Positions 32,181 through 44,062 are shown, counted from the stretch's first letter. The stretch: 64,000 nt of DNA from Symbiodinium natans (GCA_905221605.1 CAJNDS010000557.1:848182-912181), one strand, 5' to 3'. The notes: generated from the letters alone by a model not told the origin. Made by a program: numbers and translations.

Positions 32181-32777
32181 TTGTGGCCAGACTCTCGTCG
32201 ACGACAACTGGTTGCCCAGCCACTTGGAACCGCCCCCCAAGGCCATTCACATGCTGACATTGCGTTTTCTTTGTTATGCGATGGTGTCTGCAACTTTGCT
32301 TCTATGTCATATGTACTTGTACTAGAATACGGCCGCCTCCTGCGCAGATCGTGCCAGCACCTGTCAATGCTAGAGCAGCTTGCACCACGTCTTCTCTGGC
32401 AGGCAGAGAAGTTTGAAGCCAAGAGCAGCAGTGGCAAGAAGCAAAAGCCACCGAAGAAAGTCCGGGACGGCACCTCACGTGTGGGGCGCTCGGTCTGCAA
32501 ACGCATGGACCCTTCCCAGAAGGGGCTGCCGTGTCAAGTTTGCGTTTGCAACTCCTACAGCTTGCTTAGTCGCCCCATGCACCGAACTGTGGCTCGGTTT
32601 ATTGTTGAAACATTGAAAGCTGTTGTCTCTCCAGGGGCTGTTGTTGTGGCTTCAACTTACGAGCCGAAAGGGGAGCAGCGAGTGAGAGCAAGTCGCAGTT
32701 CGTCAGCAAGCCGCATAAGTCACCCCCAAACCCTGAACCCGAAACCCTTAGGTTCCCTAAACCCTAAGGTTCCCTAA
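32181..32777 (+). CDS. Hypothetical 198-codon ORF
   Basis: Open plus frame with a Lys-rich stretch (EAKSSSGKKQKPPKKVRDG) and LPCQVCVCNSYSLL. It runs into telomere-like CCCTAAGGTTCC repeats at its 3' end, so the last ~20 codons are probably not coding. No homology recognised. Confidence 0.3.
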   Translation: MWPDSRRRQLVAQPLGTAPQGHSHADIAFSLLCDGVCNFASMSYVLVLEYGRLLRRSCQHLSMLEQLAPRLLWQAEKFEAKSSSGKKQKPPKKVRDGTSRVGRSVCKRMDPSQKGLPCQVCVCNSYSLLSRPMHRTVARFIVETLKAVVSPGAVVVASTYEPKGEQRVRASRSSSASRISHPQTLNPKPLGSLNPKVP

Positions 32778-33205
32778 ACCCTAAGGTTCCCCCACTGCGG
32801 AAAATGAGGGTAGAGTAAACAGGCAGATGGCCCGGGGTGCAGTACATCAAAGCACCCAGCCATCGCACAGCTTCGCAGAAGGTCGCTGACAGTGCAATGA
32901 CTAGCAAAATCCATAGTTGCAGCAGGAAGGGTGTATTTTGAGGCAGGTGATGTTGTGTGGACTGCTCGCAAGAAGAGCGGAGCCCCCTTGTGACTAGCCG
33001 CAGTGATACTCCAGCGGTTTGTGTCACTTCCTGTCGGGGCCATGGAAGCAGAGCGGCTGATGGTGCCTCGGATTGATCATGGCTCATGTGCACAGGAAGG
33101 TTGAAGAGAGTCTTCTCTGATAACACGCCACGTGTACATGGTTTCTGCTACAGCAAAAACCGCATGCTTGTCTGAGTAAGGAAGAGGGCAGAACTAACGA
33201 GCAGC

Positions 33206-33387
33206 CACACATCGAGGCGCAGTGTGCCAGCGTGATGTCAAAGCACGGGCTGATCTCATACGCCAGTCCTCGACACGAAGAGGATCAGAAATCTTTCTGC
33301 GACCGCTGCATTTTCTGCGTGGGCCCACGATACACGGCAGTGTTGACCGACCACGAGCGCGATGCAGCAACTGGGCAGGGCCGCTGA
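33206..33387 (+). CDS. Exon-like frame with Cys-rich segment
   Basis: A 58-codon frame to TGA reading EAQCASVMSKHGLISYAS and SFCDRCIFCVGPRYTAVLTD. The C-x2-C-x2-C spacing could bind metal. An opposite-strand frame of 83 codons overlaps. Confidence 0.3.
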
Positions 33388-33413
33388 AGCAACGGTAGTA
33401 GATTACCCATTTA

Positions 33414-33488
33414 CGAGAATAAGGGACCCCGAATAGAGTCCCCAAATAAGGACCTCAATAAGGTACCCCAAATTTCGGATACCCCCAT
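33414..33488. mobile_element. Family B element, right part
   Basis: Ends in AAGGTACCCCAAATTTCGGATACCCCCAT, the family B right end; the left end is worn. Confidence 0.4.
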
Positions 33489-33879
33489 ATATCTCCAGAA
33501 TACACTGGCCGCAAATCCCACTCGAATCAAATCGGCCCCTGTATCATGCAGCCAGAGCAGCTCCAAGCCGATGAAGAGATCCTGTAACCAGGGAGTGGGG
33601 AAGACTGCAGGTACTCTCTAAGTCTATAACTTGACAGCATTTTTGCTAATTTCTTCAGTCACTGCAGCGCGCTGTCCATGTCTAGGTTCCTAGATCGTTA
33701 GACGCCTTCGTGTGAAGAAGAGGTATGGCATATGCGGCGTCAAGTCGTTTGGCTGAAACTTAGTTTTCCCAGCCTTCTCACCACCGTCGTGGGGAGAGCT
33801 CAGGTGGTCAACAGTCCGAAGCCAGAAGAAGCAGAACTTCACAAGCAGGTCAGGGGCCGCGGCATGTATAGGCGAGTTA

Positions 33880-34011
33880 GTATATGTATATATATATATA
33901 TATATGCACATTATTCATTTATTTAATGTGGGTATTCATGTATGTCTGTGGTTATTTATGTATGTATGCATGCATGCATGTATGTGCGTGAACATGCATG
34001 TATCTATATCT

Positions 34012-34042
<31 letters not shown>

Positions 34043-34110
34043 TTTATATTTATATTTATATTTATATTTACATTAATATTAATATTAATATTTATATTTA
34101 TACTAGACAC
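33880..34110. repeat. TA-rich microsatellites (TATATC, TATTTATAT, ATGC)
   Basis: Successive simple repeats: (TA)n at 33,886, ATGT/ATGC at 33,950-33,990, TATATC at 34,003-34,033, and TTATAT at 34,040-34,100. Confidence 0.9.
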
Positions 34111-34209
34111 ATGTGGGTGCAAGTCTTTAGTCTAGAAGCCACTGAGTTCAAAAACCAAACCAGCTGAGAGTATTCAGCCCATGGGGTCGGACAAGGAGAA
34201 TCTGAAGCC

Positions 34210-34416
34210 CTAGTTTATACGCTCAATCCGCAATCTTAGCTGGGTTCCTTGAAACGAACGCGGCTTTTCAAACTGTGCCACGACGTAGAGAAGTAAAATT
34301 TCGGGGAGCTGTATGGCCTCTAGCATTTGCAGGGTTTCCAAGGCCTCCACAGCTCCAAAACCTTCAACGCCCCTAGAAGAGGGCCTTTGAAGCCCTTGCT
34401 CTGAGGGTTGGAGCAA
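34210..34416 (-). CDS. Hypothetical 68-codon frame
   Basis: Minus frame with a regular leucine/isoleucine pattern (VEALETLQMLEAIQLPEILL). May be an exon of an unknown gene; followed on the plus side by G-rich runs at 34,443-34,460 and 34,504-34,515. Confidence 0.25.
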   Translation of the reverse strand: MLQPSEQGLQRPSSRGVEGFGAVEALETLQMLEAIQLPEILLLYVVAQFEKPRSFQGTQLRLRIERIN

Positions 34417-34882
34417 TGCCTGTTCCTGATGAGGAGGATGGGTGGGGGGGGGGGGGGGGTTGGGGGACAGAGGCGAAAGGTCAGGGATCCGTTGGGAGGG
34501 CTGGGGGGGGGGGGAAGAAGTTGGGGGACGGAAGGCGGCCGGTACACGTTGTGGGTAAGGCTTGGACTGAGGGAGGTCAGGCGGCCGGGGGTCCTGGCAG
34601 GCTGTGCGTTTTGAGACTGTACACGGAAGAGTATGTATTATAACATACTACTCTCACTCTGGCATGTTCCCGTGCACGGATAGCATACAATTTACTACAT
34701 GCCATTTGTTTGTAAGTTCATACAAATGGTGTTTCTGGTAATCGTATAAGTGCATGAGTGTGTGTATATATCTACACATTGTATGAGCAACATAAATAAA
34801 TGGATATAGATGTTTTTTGATTTATTATAACATGAAAATATGACTGTGTCTATAGATGCACACAAAGACATGCATAGACATT

Positions 34883-35065
34883 TCACGCCATGGCGTGCAG
34901 TTTTGATAGGTGCTGGAGATTTGGAACAGCGCCTTCCCGGAAGAGAAAGCCGAGGCTTTTGTAAAAGGCGCTCGCCGCGTCCTTAATTTTGTCGGACCCT
35001 TCTGCCGCCTCTCCCCTCCCCCGCCGCCAGTTATCGGCTGACGTGCGATCCAACCCCCTTTGCAA
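34883..35065 (-). CDS. Exon-like frame, minus strand
   Basis: Reads EAAEGSDKIKDAASAFYKSL and LFREGAVPNLQHLSKL; helical. An overlapping frame of 118 codons on the same strand makes the choice unsure. Confidence 0.25.
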   Translation of the reverse strand: MQRGLDRTSADNWRRGRGEAAEGSDKIKDAASAFYKSLGFLFREGAVPNLQHLSKLHAMA

Positions 35066-35259
35066 TGGAACCTCCGGAAAAGGGTACCCGCATTCTGGAA
35101 AACCCTTGTATCAAAACACCCCATACTGTGCACACACTCAGATTGGAAGAAGCTCGGATTCCAGGGCCTGGACCCTGCCACAGATGTTCGAACGGGGGCG
35201 TGGCCACTGGAGCAGCTGGCAACACGTCGGACAAGATGGTGTTGGTCGGTGGGAGTTAC

Positions 35260-35468
35260 CCTAAACCCTAAACCCTAAACCCTAAACCCTAAACCCTAAA
35301 CCCTAAACCCTAAACCCTAAACCCTAAACCCTAAACCCTAAACCCTAAAACTAAACCCTAAACCCTAAACCCTAAACCCTAAACCCTAAACCCTAAACCC
35401 TAAACCCTAAACCCTAAACCCTAAACCCTAAACCCTAAACCCTAAACCCTAAACCCTAAACCCTAAAC
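35260..35468. repeat. CCCTAAA array, about 30 copies
   Basis: Nearly pure CCCTAAA with one AAAACTAAA slip at 35,346. Confidence 0.95.
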
Positions 35469-36135
35469 AACAACTTTCCGGGCTTTGTCAATGTCCGCTG
35501 CAATCAAGGCGAGCTTCGCTCGACACCGGCCGCGAGTCACATGTCTAGCTATCAGTGCAATGCTCTGGCTAAAGGAGCTCGTTTGCAATGAATACAAGGC
35601 CATCGTGACCCTTCATCCCACATTCTTCTGAGGATCTGCAAGAAATGGCAGCCCAGCTGCACAATTCAAGGGCCACGGCAAAGTGTTTGTGAGTTGAAGC
35701 TCATGCATGAAGCGTCCGATTCGCACCGAGCCACGAGTGGGGACTGTTGATGTTCGATGGGAGGTGCAGCAGGCTACAAGCCCAGCATCGTTTTATTTGT
35801 TTGCGACCCCTGGCTGCAGAGCAGCCGCATGAAAGATGCAGAGTGTAGAGATGTAAGCACGTCGTAGCCGGAGCAGTCCTGCAAAGTCATGGACTGAACC
35901 TAGATGGGACACAATTCGAGGATTAGCTGCTTTAACATCTCCCACATGCTTGCCGGAAGCTGAGACTGCTTGTTCAGACAGCCTGGCGTGCGTGGCAGCA
36001 GAACAGCTGAGACGCTCGCAGGCAGTTTTCTTCGACCTCCATACCTCTGCCTCTGTCTCTCCGCTGGGGTCGGTCCGACGAGCTAGCAAGCGGCAACTTC
36101 GAAATCTGGCAAGACTGGAAGCTTGGCCGTTAGGG
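35469..36135 (+). other. Exon-like segments between telomere arrays
   Basis: A 65-codon frame at 35,950-36,130 (AETACSDSLACVAAEQLRRS...) looks coding, and 35,472-35,525 reads NNFPGFVNVRCNQGEL. Bounded by CCCTAAA on the left and TTTAGGG on the right. Gene unknown. Confidence 0.3.
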
Positions 36136-36589
36136 TTTAGGGTTTAGGGTCCGGGGTTTAGGGTCCCAGGCAGGGATGATCATCTTGTCCTCATGTTACA
36201 TGTTTGAGACTGTGCCTGTTGATTGGCTTGCTAGGGTATGGGAATCCAGTCTGTAGCACTGGGAGCCTGTGCTTGGGCAGTTTCTGGCAGCACCCACGGG
36301 AGTCCGGATGCAAGGCAGGCAGTGCAGCAGTCCTAGCCGTAAAAAGGGTTAAGGGGTTAGGGTTTAGGGTTTAGGGTTTAGGGTTTAGGTAGGCTCATCC
36401 AAGGCAGCACAAGAATCGGTGGTTCGAGCCGTTGAGCCCAACCCCATCCCCTCAACAACTCGCATGGTTCCGCAACTCAGGTGGTCCGAGAGTGCAGCGC
36501 GAATGATGCCACTTGGTGCCGAGCAGTCCAGAAGCTATGTATATGTGTATATTCTTTTGTGTGTGTGGAATCGTAAAAAACACATTTGC

Positions 36590-36655
36590 ATATTTACTAT
36601 ATATCTTATAATATGTATATATATATATATATATGTATACACATACATAAGCAGA
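36590..36655. repeat. (TA)n microsatellite
   Basis: ATATGTATA and (AT)n repeats within a stretch (36.1-37.1 kb) where no gene is seen. Confidence 0.85.
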
Positions 36656-37111
36656 CCGTAGACCAGGAACACAAACGCAATGTTGATGGGGGAGCCATTT
36701 TTGACGACAACTCTTTCGACAGCGGCTCAGTGCAACCGTAGAATCTTGGAGCCCGGGCAACCTTCAGGCCAAACCCTACACCCTAAACCCAACACCTGAG
36801 TGTTACACTTTTCTTGAATGCCGACAAGCGGAGGAGTGGGCCGACAGAGGTCAGGGAACCCCTGAATAAGCAAACCAGAGCAGCCTGCATTCATGTGTGG
36901 TTTCTGGGTATTATAGTGTATGGTTTTTTTTTGTTTGATGGGAGATGGATGAGGGCTGCACAGTAGTACGCCCGTTGAAGCCTCGTAATCGCCCTGCGAT
37001 GTGGATTCGCCCCAGCTGTGCAGGAGTGAAAAAAATCCCAAAACTTCCTAAACCCTAAACCCTAACTTCCTGGCACATGCAGAATTCCCCCCCCCCCCCC
37101 GATGCTTCGTA

Positions 37112-37175
37112 GGGAATGAGGCAATTAGGGCCCTGTATATACCCTTTAAGGGATTACCTAGGGTACCTCATTCCC
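37112..37175. mobile_element. Family C inverted-repeat element
   Basis: Perfect 10-bp ends GGGAATGAGG and CCTCATTCCC, 64 bp in all. The core (GGGCCCTGTATATACCCTTT AAGGGATT) recurs in opposite orientation at 49,523-49,581. Confidence 0.6.
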
Positions 37176-37604
37176 TCATTCGCCGGTAAGAACCCGCCAG
37201 ACTTATCCAAGGTCGACATGTCTTCCAGCATCTGCCGCTTAGTCTTGGACGAGGCATCCCTGTTGCAGGGCGTTTGGGGGTTTGCCATGTCAAGCTTTCT
37301 ACGTGCTGTCATTATTGTTTGCTTAAGAACCCCCCCAAGAATAAGCACACAAGGTATGAATCCCCCTAATAAGGAAGAGCCTTTCTTGTTTTCTGGGTGG
37401 GGTTCTTCAGCAAATAGTAGATGAGGTCTTCGTGGAAGTCTTGCTTGTGGTCCACAGACATTGGCTCGAGATGAACAGAAACGGACGCTTGGCTTCGAAG
37501 CTCCAAGAGAAGCTGAACTGTGCTATGCTGTTCGTGGCGTTGTGAATATCTTCAAGGTTCTATGGGGACAATGTATTTGCGTATTTGTTTTATATTATTA
37601 TTAT

Positions 37605-37655
37605 TTTTTTTTCTCTCTCTCTCTCTCTCTTGCTCTTCCTCCCCCCCCCCCCGCC
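37605..37655. repeat. (CT)n and poly(C) tract
   Basis: CT dinucleotides 37,611-37,630 followed by C10 at 37,642-37,651, of the polypyrimidine type often seen before an acceptor (AG at 37,684-37,685). Confidence 0.7.
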
Positions 37656-37817
37656 TCCCTGGCCGGACTCATGTCCAGCATCTCAGGCGAGAAAGTCACC
37701 CTCATGGATTTTCCAAAGGCTCTCCGAGACGCAGCGGCACATTAAGACCCCTTCTTTTGGGGAAGAGCTTGCTCAACTGCCTGAGTGAGCGCTGGTCGTG
37801 TTCCATGTCTCTCTCAG

Positions 37818-38170
37818 GCAGGGGCTTCGACGCCAACTCGACCTTCTTCGAGAGGCGCGATGTCTTGGAGCAGGGGACCGTGCCATGCTTTGGAGACCGT
37901 CTGCGGCAGGCCGTGCGACTCGCTGGGTGACTTGAGAATGGCTTAGCCAGGCTCAGCCAGGACTCAGTGGACACTCTTCTGGGAGACCTGGCAACTCCTC
38001 CCAGCAGGGAGGCGTATTCGACGCCAGCAGGTGCTAGCCGCCCGCAGCTGCAGATGCATGCGAGAGGGCGAAGTGTGAGTTCAGAAGGCTGGATCACAGT
38101 TCCGGTGTCTGGCTGGCGTGTCACCCTGCGAGATAGGCTGAACACGCCTCAATGCTTTGGGCTGTTGTAA
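37818..38170 (+). CDS. Exon-like frames of an unknown gene, split by one TGA
   Basis: Preceded by CTCTCTCAG then G. Reads RGFDANSTFFERRDVLEQGT and DRLRQAVRLAG to TGA 37,928-37,930, and continues in the same frame as LENGLARLSQDSVDTLLGDL... to a stop at 38,168. The TGA may mark an unseen intron, a real end or decay. A further plus frame 38,152-38,481 (109 codons) follows. No family recognised. Confidence 0.35.
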
Positions 38171-38521
38171 CAGCGCCGGGAGAAAAACAAGCCTGCCGCC
38201 GCCCCCCTCAGCCCCCCTCCGCCCCCAAAGTCCATGTGATGATTGCGTACCAACGAAAGCGACATCAAGCGACCCACCAAACAGCCGAGGTGGAGAGGGA
38301 GGCGAAGACGCCAGATGCTGGATATGCCCGCCAACAGTTGCTCGGGGCCCACAGCCAGACAGCGTGGGTATATCTGCATGTGCCGTCCCCAGCCCAACAT
38401 CTAAGGCCAGTGCACCCAGCATCCACAGCTGGGGCTGATGGATCCTCCCAGGCCATGCAGCTGCAACTCACAGCTCGCTGATTCAAAATCGGTGCCCCAA
38501 CGAGTTCCCGTGGCAAGGTGG

Positions 38522-38836
38522 TCACTCTTGGAGATCTCGGCCTACACTGTACAGCTTGGAACCAGGCTCTGGTAGATCCTCTTGAGGATCTGCGGGCTGC
38601 AAGGACAGAATTCTTCTGTGGTTGAGCAATCCATGCAGGCCCACGCCCTGCAAGTCAGCTTCCCAGCTTTGGATCGTGCGAGCTCGCATAATCTCTGGCA
38701 GGCGGCTTAAATGGCTTAAACACGGCTTTGCCTCCTGGCCCTTCGTGTTCTTGGTCTCGTGAGAGCACAAGAAATTGGAATCCGAGCCTTCCAATTGCCA
38801 GGATGGGCAATTAGGCCCTATAATCCCCACATTCAA
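38522..38836 (-). CDS. Hypothetical 104-codon ORF, minus strand
   Basis: Reads SHETKNTKGQEAKPCLSHLS, RTIQSWEADLQGVGLHGLL. Its 5' end overlaps the family D inverted-repeat element, so a coding role is doubtful. Confidence 0.2.
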   Translation of the reverse strand: MNVGIIGPNCPSWQLEGSDSNFLCSHETKNTKGQEAKPCLSHLSRLPEIMRARTIQSWEADLQGVGLHGLLNHRRILSLQPADPQEDLPEPGSKLYSVGRDLQE

Positions 38837-38887
38837 CCCTATAGAGGGCCTTTTTCAGGGGTTATAGGGTGTAATAGCCCGTCCTGG
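38798..38887. mobile_element. Family D inverted-repeat element (90 bp)
   Basis: Left CCAGGATGGGCAATTAGGCC CTATAATCCCC pairs with the reverse complement of the right end GGGGTTATAGGG...CCCGTCCTGG over about 30 bp with few mismatches. Confidence 0.6.
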
Positions 38888-39047
38888 TCCGCACCAGATA
38901 CCCAAAGGGTCGCTGCCGTGCCCGGATTTTTCCATTCGGGTTGGCAAGCAATACTCACGTCAAGTCGGAAGCATCAGTTGCAGCGCTCGGAGCAAGCAAG
39001 TGCCCTACAGCGGCGTTCTTCCCTTGTTGGATGCAGTGGAGCTTGAC

Positions 39048-39303
39048 CCTAAACCCTAAACCCTAAACCCTAAACCCTAAACCCTAAACCCTAAACCCTA
39101 AACCCTAAACCCTAAACCCTAAACCCTAAACCCTAAACCCTAGAAAAAAAACCCTAAACCCTAAACCCTAAACCCTAAACCCTAGACCCTAGACCCTAAA
39201 CCCTAAACCCTAAACCCGGGTGGGAAAAAAACCCTAAGCCCTAAGCCCTAAGCCCTAAGCCCTAAACCCTAAACCCTAAACCCTAAACCCTAAACCCGAA
39301 ACC
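39048..39303. repeat. CCCTAAA array with A-runs and variants
   Basis: CCCTAAA units, broken by AAAAAAA at 39,144 and 39,226, with local CCCTAGA and CCCTAAG variants. Confidence 0.95.
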
Positions 39304-39365
39304 CAGTGGAGGTTGAGGTTTTGTCTTCATGCAATGGACACAGGGCAGACCCCAGCCACCTTGGA

Positions 39366-39409
39366 AAATAGGCAATAAGGTACCCTCTATATAATTTCGG
39401 AAACCCCCA
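39366..39409. mobile_element. Family B element, right-end fragment
   Basis: AATAAGGTACCCTCTATATAATTTCGGAAACCCCCAA resembles the family B right end; no left end visible. Confidence 0.3.
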
Positions 39410-39609
39410 AATCCCAAAACCCGAAACCCTAAACCCTAAAACCCTAAAACCCTAAAACCCTAAGCCCTAAACCCTAAACCCTAAACCCCGTAAGCCCCCC
39501 CCATATCGACCTCCGTAGATGTGGGCGGACTGAGGCCCAACATGCGCACAACCTGGCACCGGACCATCGAGTCCCTAATGGACCGGAGGCCAGCTCTCAG
39601 AGATATGTA

Positions 39610-39725
39610 TACAGAAGAAATATAAATATAAAACCCAATATATATATATATATATAATGTATGTATTATTGAAATATTGATGTATTGAGATATTGCTATA
39701 TTGATATATTATATACTTATACATC
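39610..39725. repeat. AT-rich simple sequence
   Basis: (TA)n followed by TATTGA/TATTGATAT repeats. Confidence 0.8.
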
Positions 39726-40290
39726 CCGCCGCCGTTGAAACCGTACCCTATTTTCGGTGAAAGTTAGCGTTTCGCCTAGGCGACATGCCTATTTTGGGAG
39801 GTTTTGGAAAGGCGTGATTTTGTAAGTCGTTTTTGCGAAACGTTGGTGGGTTTTTGCAAGATTTTCGGGTCGTTTTGTTGTTGGGGCCTTGAGCGCTCTG
39901 GGACTTTTCCTGTGCTGTGTGTGCAGTCGTGACGCGAGTCTCACAGCTTTGCTGTGTGCACGCGCGGCAAACACTGTAATTTGCGATGTTTTCATGCATT
40001 TCTGCCAAGACAGCCTCTGCAGCTGTGTTTTTTGGAGGCTTGCATTTCCGAAAACGCATTTGCCAAATTTCAGGACTTTGACGGTTTTTGTGGGACGTGT
40101 GTTGGGCATGGTCGTGAAAGGCTGGACGCTTGTGACAGGTTTTCTTCTTCCACATCCTTGTGCAGTATGTTGTACAAAGAGGCGAAAACGCTGTAAATAC
40201 CAGTGTATTTGGCATGCATGCAATATGCATGACGTTCCTATTCCCCCCCCACCCAAGAAAAGTAGCAGAAACCAGATACGGTTACAACGC
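39726..40290. other. Unique stretch with competing frames
   Basis: Minus frames of 160-168 codons (basic, KNRQ-rich) and a plus frame of 208 codons overlap over their whole length. None has a recognisable motif; the plus frame runs into the AT repeat. No call made. Confidence 0.3.
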
Positions 40291-40690
40291 CGCATGCTTA
40301 TATATTTATATTTACATATTTACATATTTACATATTTACATATTTACATATTTATATATTTATATGTTTATATATTCAAATATTTACATACTTTTCTATA
40401 TCTATCAAATTTTTTTAATGCATTTATATCTTTATATTTTTACATATTTATAGATTTACATGTGCACATATATATATATACATATATATATATACTTATA
40501 TATTTCTGTATTTAGATATAAATATATTCATTGTTTATTCATTTAATTTATTTGTTTATTTATTTATGTATGTACTTATTTATGCGTTTTGTCATTTTTT
40601 ATTCATTATTTTTTAAATACATAAATATGAACATGTACATATATATGTATATCTATATACATATATCTATACAACATGTGTATATGTAGT
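40290..40690. repeat. AT-rich repeat, ATATTTACAT-type
   Basis: 10-bp ATATTTACAT units at 40,310-40,370, then looser (TATA)n and ATTT repeats. Confidence 0.85.
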
Positions 40691-41412
40691 TTGTGAATGT
40701 ATGCGGAATGCTACGGCACACTTCTGGACGGATCCGTAACTCTCTCTCCCTCACAACGTCTGGTTGAATACCAGCCTTGCCGTCCGCCCAACAAGAGGCA
40801 AAAGGCCCAAGCAGTTTTACAGAGTTCCATTGATGGGGTTTAGGGTTTAGGGCTTAGGGTTTAGGTAGGTCTAATTTGTAAGCCCTCTGTTCGCCCCGCA
40901 GAAGGGTGAAGGATGGCCAGCAGCATCAGATTGAAGCTGCTGCACCACAAGCCTTGGCCAGGCGCACTGGATGCCAGCACAGGGAAAGCCGGCGGTTGGC
41001 TCCTCATGGGGTTGATGGCGGATGATGCAGCAGTCTTGCTTATATACATGTGGGTGGTCATGTCAGGGCGCCCTACCTCCACCAAGCGTGATGAGCACCG
41101 CTCCCATCGATGGTGGCCGGCGCCCGGCCCGGGCGCCTGGAACCATGAAAGCCAACAGGGTGTAGGGTTTGGGGCTTAGGGTTTAGGGTTTGGGGTTTCG
41201 GGTTTAGAGTTTAACGTTGAGGGTTTAGAGTTCAGGGTTTCGGGTTTCGGGTTTCGGGAGTCCAAGCATCCCCAACGGAGGGAAGGGGGTGAAGGAGCGC
41301 CGACGACCGACCCCTGACTGCTTGGACTGCACACCTGAGGTCTTGTTGCCTCAGGGTGCCCTCGGCCAGCAACTCAGGGAGGTCTTGGCCGCGGGATGCA
41401 CACGAAATACTC

Positions 41413-41500
41413 ACAGTCCTTCATAGGGAGTATAGTATGGTGCCCCCCCTGTTTTTAAAATGCCAATTGAGGGCTGTTCGTAGAAGGGGGAACAGCCCAA
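41413..41500. mobile_element. Diverged family A element
   Basis: CAGTCCTTCATAGG...TGCCCCCCCTGTT and GGGCTGTTCGTAGAAGGGGG AACAGCCC resemble family A internal and end sequence; ends are worn. Confidence 0.4.
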
Positions 41501-41601
41501 CCACGAAGCTTTTGAAGAAAAAAGCAACGCAGTCTGAGGCACATCTCCAGCTGCAGCCGCAGCCGCGGGGCCACTTTCCCCAACTGCTCGTAGTGGATCC
41601 G

Positions 41602-41702
41602 GGTTTAGGGTTTAGGGTTTAGGGTTTAGGGTTTAGGGTTTTAGGGTTCAGGGTTCAGGGTTTAGGGTTTAGGGTTTAGGGTTTAGGGTTTAGGGTTTAG
41701 GG
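41602..41702. repeat. TTTAGGG array
   Basis: About 14 units with GTTCAGG variants in the middle. Confidence 0.95.
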
Positions 41703-41895
41703 TCAGTGTCGAAGTCGAAGGTTAAGCTTTGGCTACCAAGGCACCCTGCCCACTTTGGCGACGCGTCGACGCGGCTTTGCCCAGGCAGCGGTGGCTGCAT
41801 GCGATCATGCAGCAGCATGCGGGGAGCAAGAACATGGCATGGAAGTAATCACGATTTCGGGTGACTAAACTCAATATTGCATCTGCGGTAATTAC

Positions 41896-42102
41896 ATGAT
41901 GTTTTGCTGCCTACAGGTGCATCGCCGACAGTGCACTTCGGCAATGCCTCGATCAGATTTCTTCCGACAGGCCACTGTCTGTCGACCTGCGGCTACCTGG
42001 AAGATGAATGCCAGCTTCGGCTATAATCTGCAGAACTCCGCAGTTGGGAGGCTCTCCGATGGCCGCCAGTTCGCTTGCAGCAACGACCCCTACCGCTGGT
42101 GA
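41896..42102 (+). CDS. Exon-like frames, unknown gene
   Basis: CTACAG then G at 41,918 fits the acceptor rule. One frame reads ASPTVHFGNASIRFLPTG to a GC, another WKMNASFGYNLQNSAVGRLS to TAG/TGA. Which is coding is unsure. Confidence 0.25.
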   Translation: MMFCCLQVHRRQCTSAMPRSDFFRQATVCRPAATWKMNASFGYNLQNSAVGRLSDGRQFACSNDPYRW

Positions 42103-42390
42103 CCGAGCATTCGGCCATCTCAACTTGTTTACATCTCGTTATTGCAATTGTAGAGTCATGTTTTCTTGGCTTCCGCTGCCTTGGCAAAGTGCCACCCGCG
42201 ATGCTAGGGCCAGCGCTCTTTTTTCAGGGAAATCAAAACCAAGGCGTGCTACGACGCGCCCTGCTCTCGGTGGAATCACACATCGCCAGTGGGAGTGAGG
42301 GGTTTGCTTTCGTGTTTCGTGCTCCCTAGACCCTATAAGCCCTAAACCACGACACTGGTCAGGTCCTGTCGAACACCAGCGAACACGCCA

Positions 42391-42660
42391 ATGGCTCCTG
42401 CCAACTCCCCAATGGCCCCGGCCAACACACCCATGGCTTGCCACATGCCGTGGTGCCCGCCTTACAACGCATCACACCTCACAGGTTGTCACCCGTGGGT
42501 CGCGGCTTTCGCTTTTCTGTGCGGTTTTCTGGGCGCTTCGCACGATGTGTGGAAAGAAGTAAGAACTGTCGCTGGTCAGGCCAGATGCCAACAAGCAAGC
42601 CAAGGAGACCCCATCTTCTTGCTTGCCCCAGCCGCTTGCCTGCAAAGAGAGAGGGGTTTA
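42391..42660 (+). CDS. Hypothetical ORF with MAPAN repeats
   Basis: Begins MAPANSPMAPANTPMACHMP and reads WVAAFAFLCGFLGASHDVWK, then runs into TTTAGGG. No family recognised. Confidence 0.25.
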
Positions 42661-43615
42661 GGGTTTAGGGTTTGGGGTTTGGGGTTTAGGGTTTAGGGTT
42701 TAGGCAATGGTTTTTTTGGGGACAGAGCCAGAGCATGGTGCATGGTGGAAGCACCCAGGTTCACACCTGGCGGATCCATGCCTTGCCCAGGCACCGTATG
42801 TTTTGCCTCAGAAACGTAGCGGTGAGTGGATCTCAATGTGGGAGGTGTTCCGAAACCCTCAACCCTCAACCCTAAACCCTAAACCAAACCCCCCAAGCCC
42901 TTGCAAAAATCTTAACCGCTGCAAGTGCAACTCGCTGCCATCCGTGCACCTGCGCTGGAAGTTGTTTGCACCACCGCTATATTATAGACCTGAGTGCAAG
43001 ATCCAGATCCTCCATGCGGGTTCACGCATCTGCGTTGGAAGAAGCACAGTGCCAAGAGAGAGCAAGAACTTGTTATCACACATTTACATTCCCAAAAGTT
43101 CAAGGCCATTGCTCTCAGGGTGGGAAAACGCTGTCTGCACCCGTACGAAACACAGCCACACCCGCCTCCGCAGGAACGCCGACGGTGATGGGAGGCCCAT
43201 GGAGCATGCTTCCCAGCACCCTACTTGCAGATCCGCGTGAGCATGGAAATGCAGCAGCATCTGCCAATTTCAGAGCATTCTCTCCCTATGGGCTGAGTTC
43301 CAAAGGATCAAGGCTCGACTGTAGAATCTTGTGATGAGCCGTAGATCCTCGTGACGGTGAGGTCCTGTCGCTGGGCCGGCTGACGCGCTTCGCGTATTCC
43401 TTGGCCAGAACCACGTATCAGGCCCCGAAAGTAGGTTCGGTTCTGTCCAGTTGCCTGTCTGCCGTGGAAGCACTGCATGGTGCATGCGTCTCTGCATCTC
43501 TGTCGGGATTGTTGGGGTAGTATGCAGAAGCAACGTGATATCATAAAATACCTCGCAACATCTATGTTGCATGACGTTTCATGCCGTTATATAGCCCCCG
43601 ACGACAGGCCGGAAG

Positions 43616-43649
43616 CATATATATATATATGTATGTATATGTATATGTT

Positions 43650-43712
<63 letters not shown>

Positions 43713-43722
43713 AGATATGTTT
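43616..43722. repeat. (GTATAT)n microsatellite
   Basis: About 15 hexamer units. Confidence 0.95.
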
Positions 43723-43997
43723 CCCCCCTCTCCCGCTAACCCTAAACCAAACCTCAAACCTCAACCCTACACTCAAGCCCAGCCTGGGTCCCCCAGGCCT
43801 TGGGGGCCCGATTTGGACCTTTCTGGGACCTGCCTGGGACCTCCTGCGAGTCATCAACATCTAAACATGATTACTCTTACAAGTGGCCACTTTTTCCCAA
43901 CTCCGAGGGTACAGGGCCTTGCTGAGGACTTCCAGGCTTTGTGACAGAAGCTCCCCAACCCCGGTAAACCACACCACAAGCACAAGGAAGGGGGCGC

Positions 43998-44062
43998 GGG
44001 GGGGGGGGGGGGGGGGGGGGGGGGCGGGGGGCGACACTATAGGGGGGGGGGGGGGGGGGGGT
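43998..44062. repeat. Poly(G) tracts
   Basis: G-runs of about 24 and 20 separated by CGGGGGGCGACACTATA. They may form G-quadruplexes and are also prone to sequencing error. Confidence 0.85.

Noticed and set aside
39789-40515. 208-codon plus and 168-codon minus ORFs
   Set aside because: Mutually overlapping over the whole length, no motif, and the plus frame extends into AT microsatellite; no basis to choose either.
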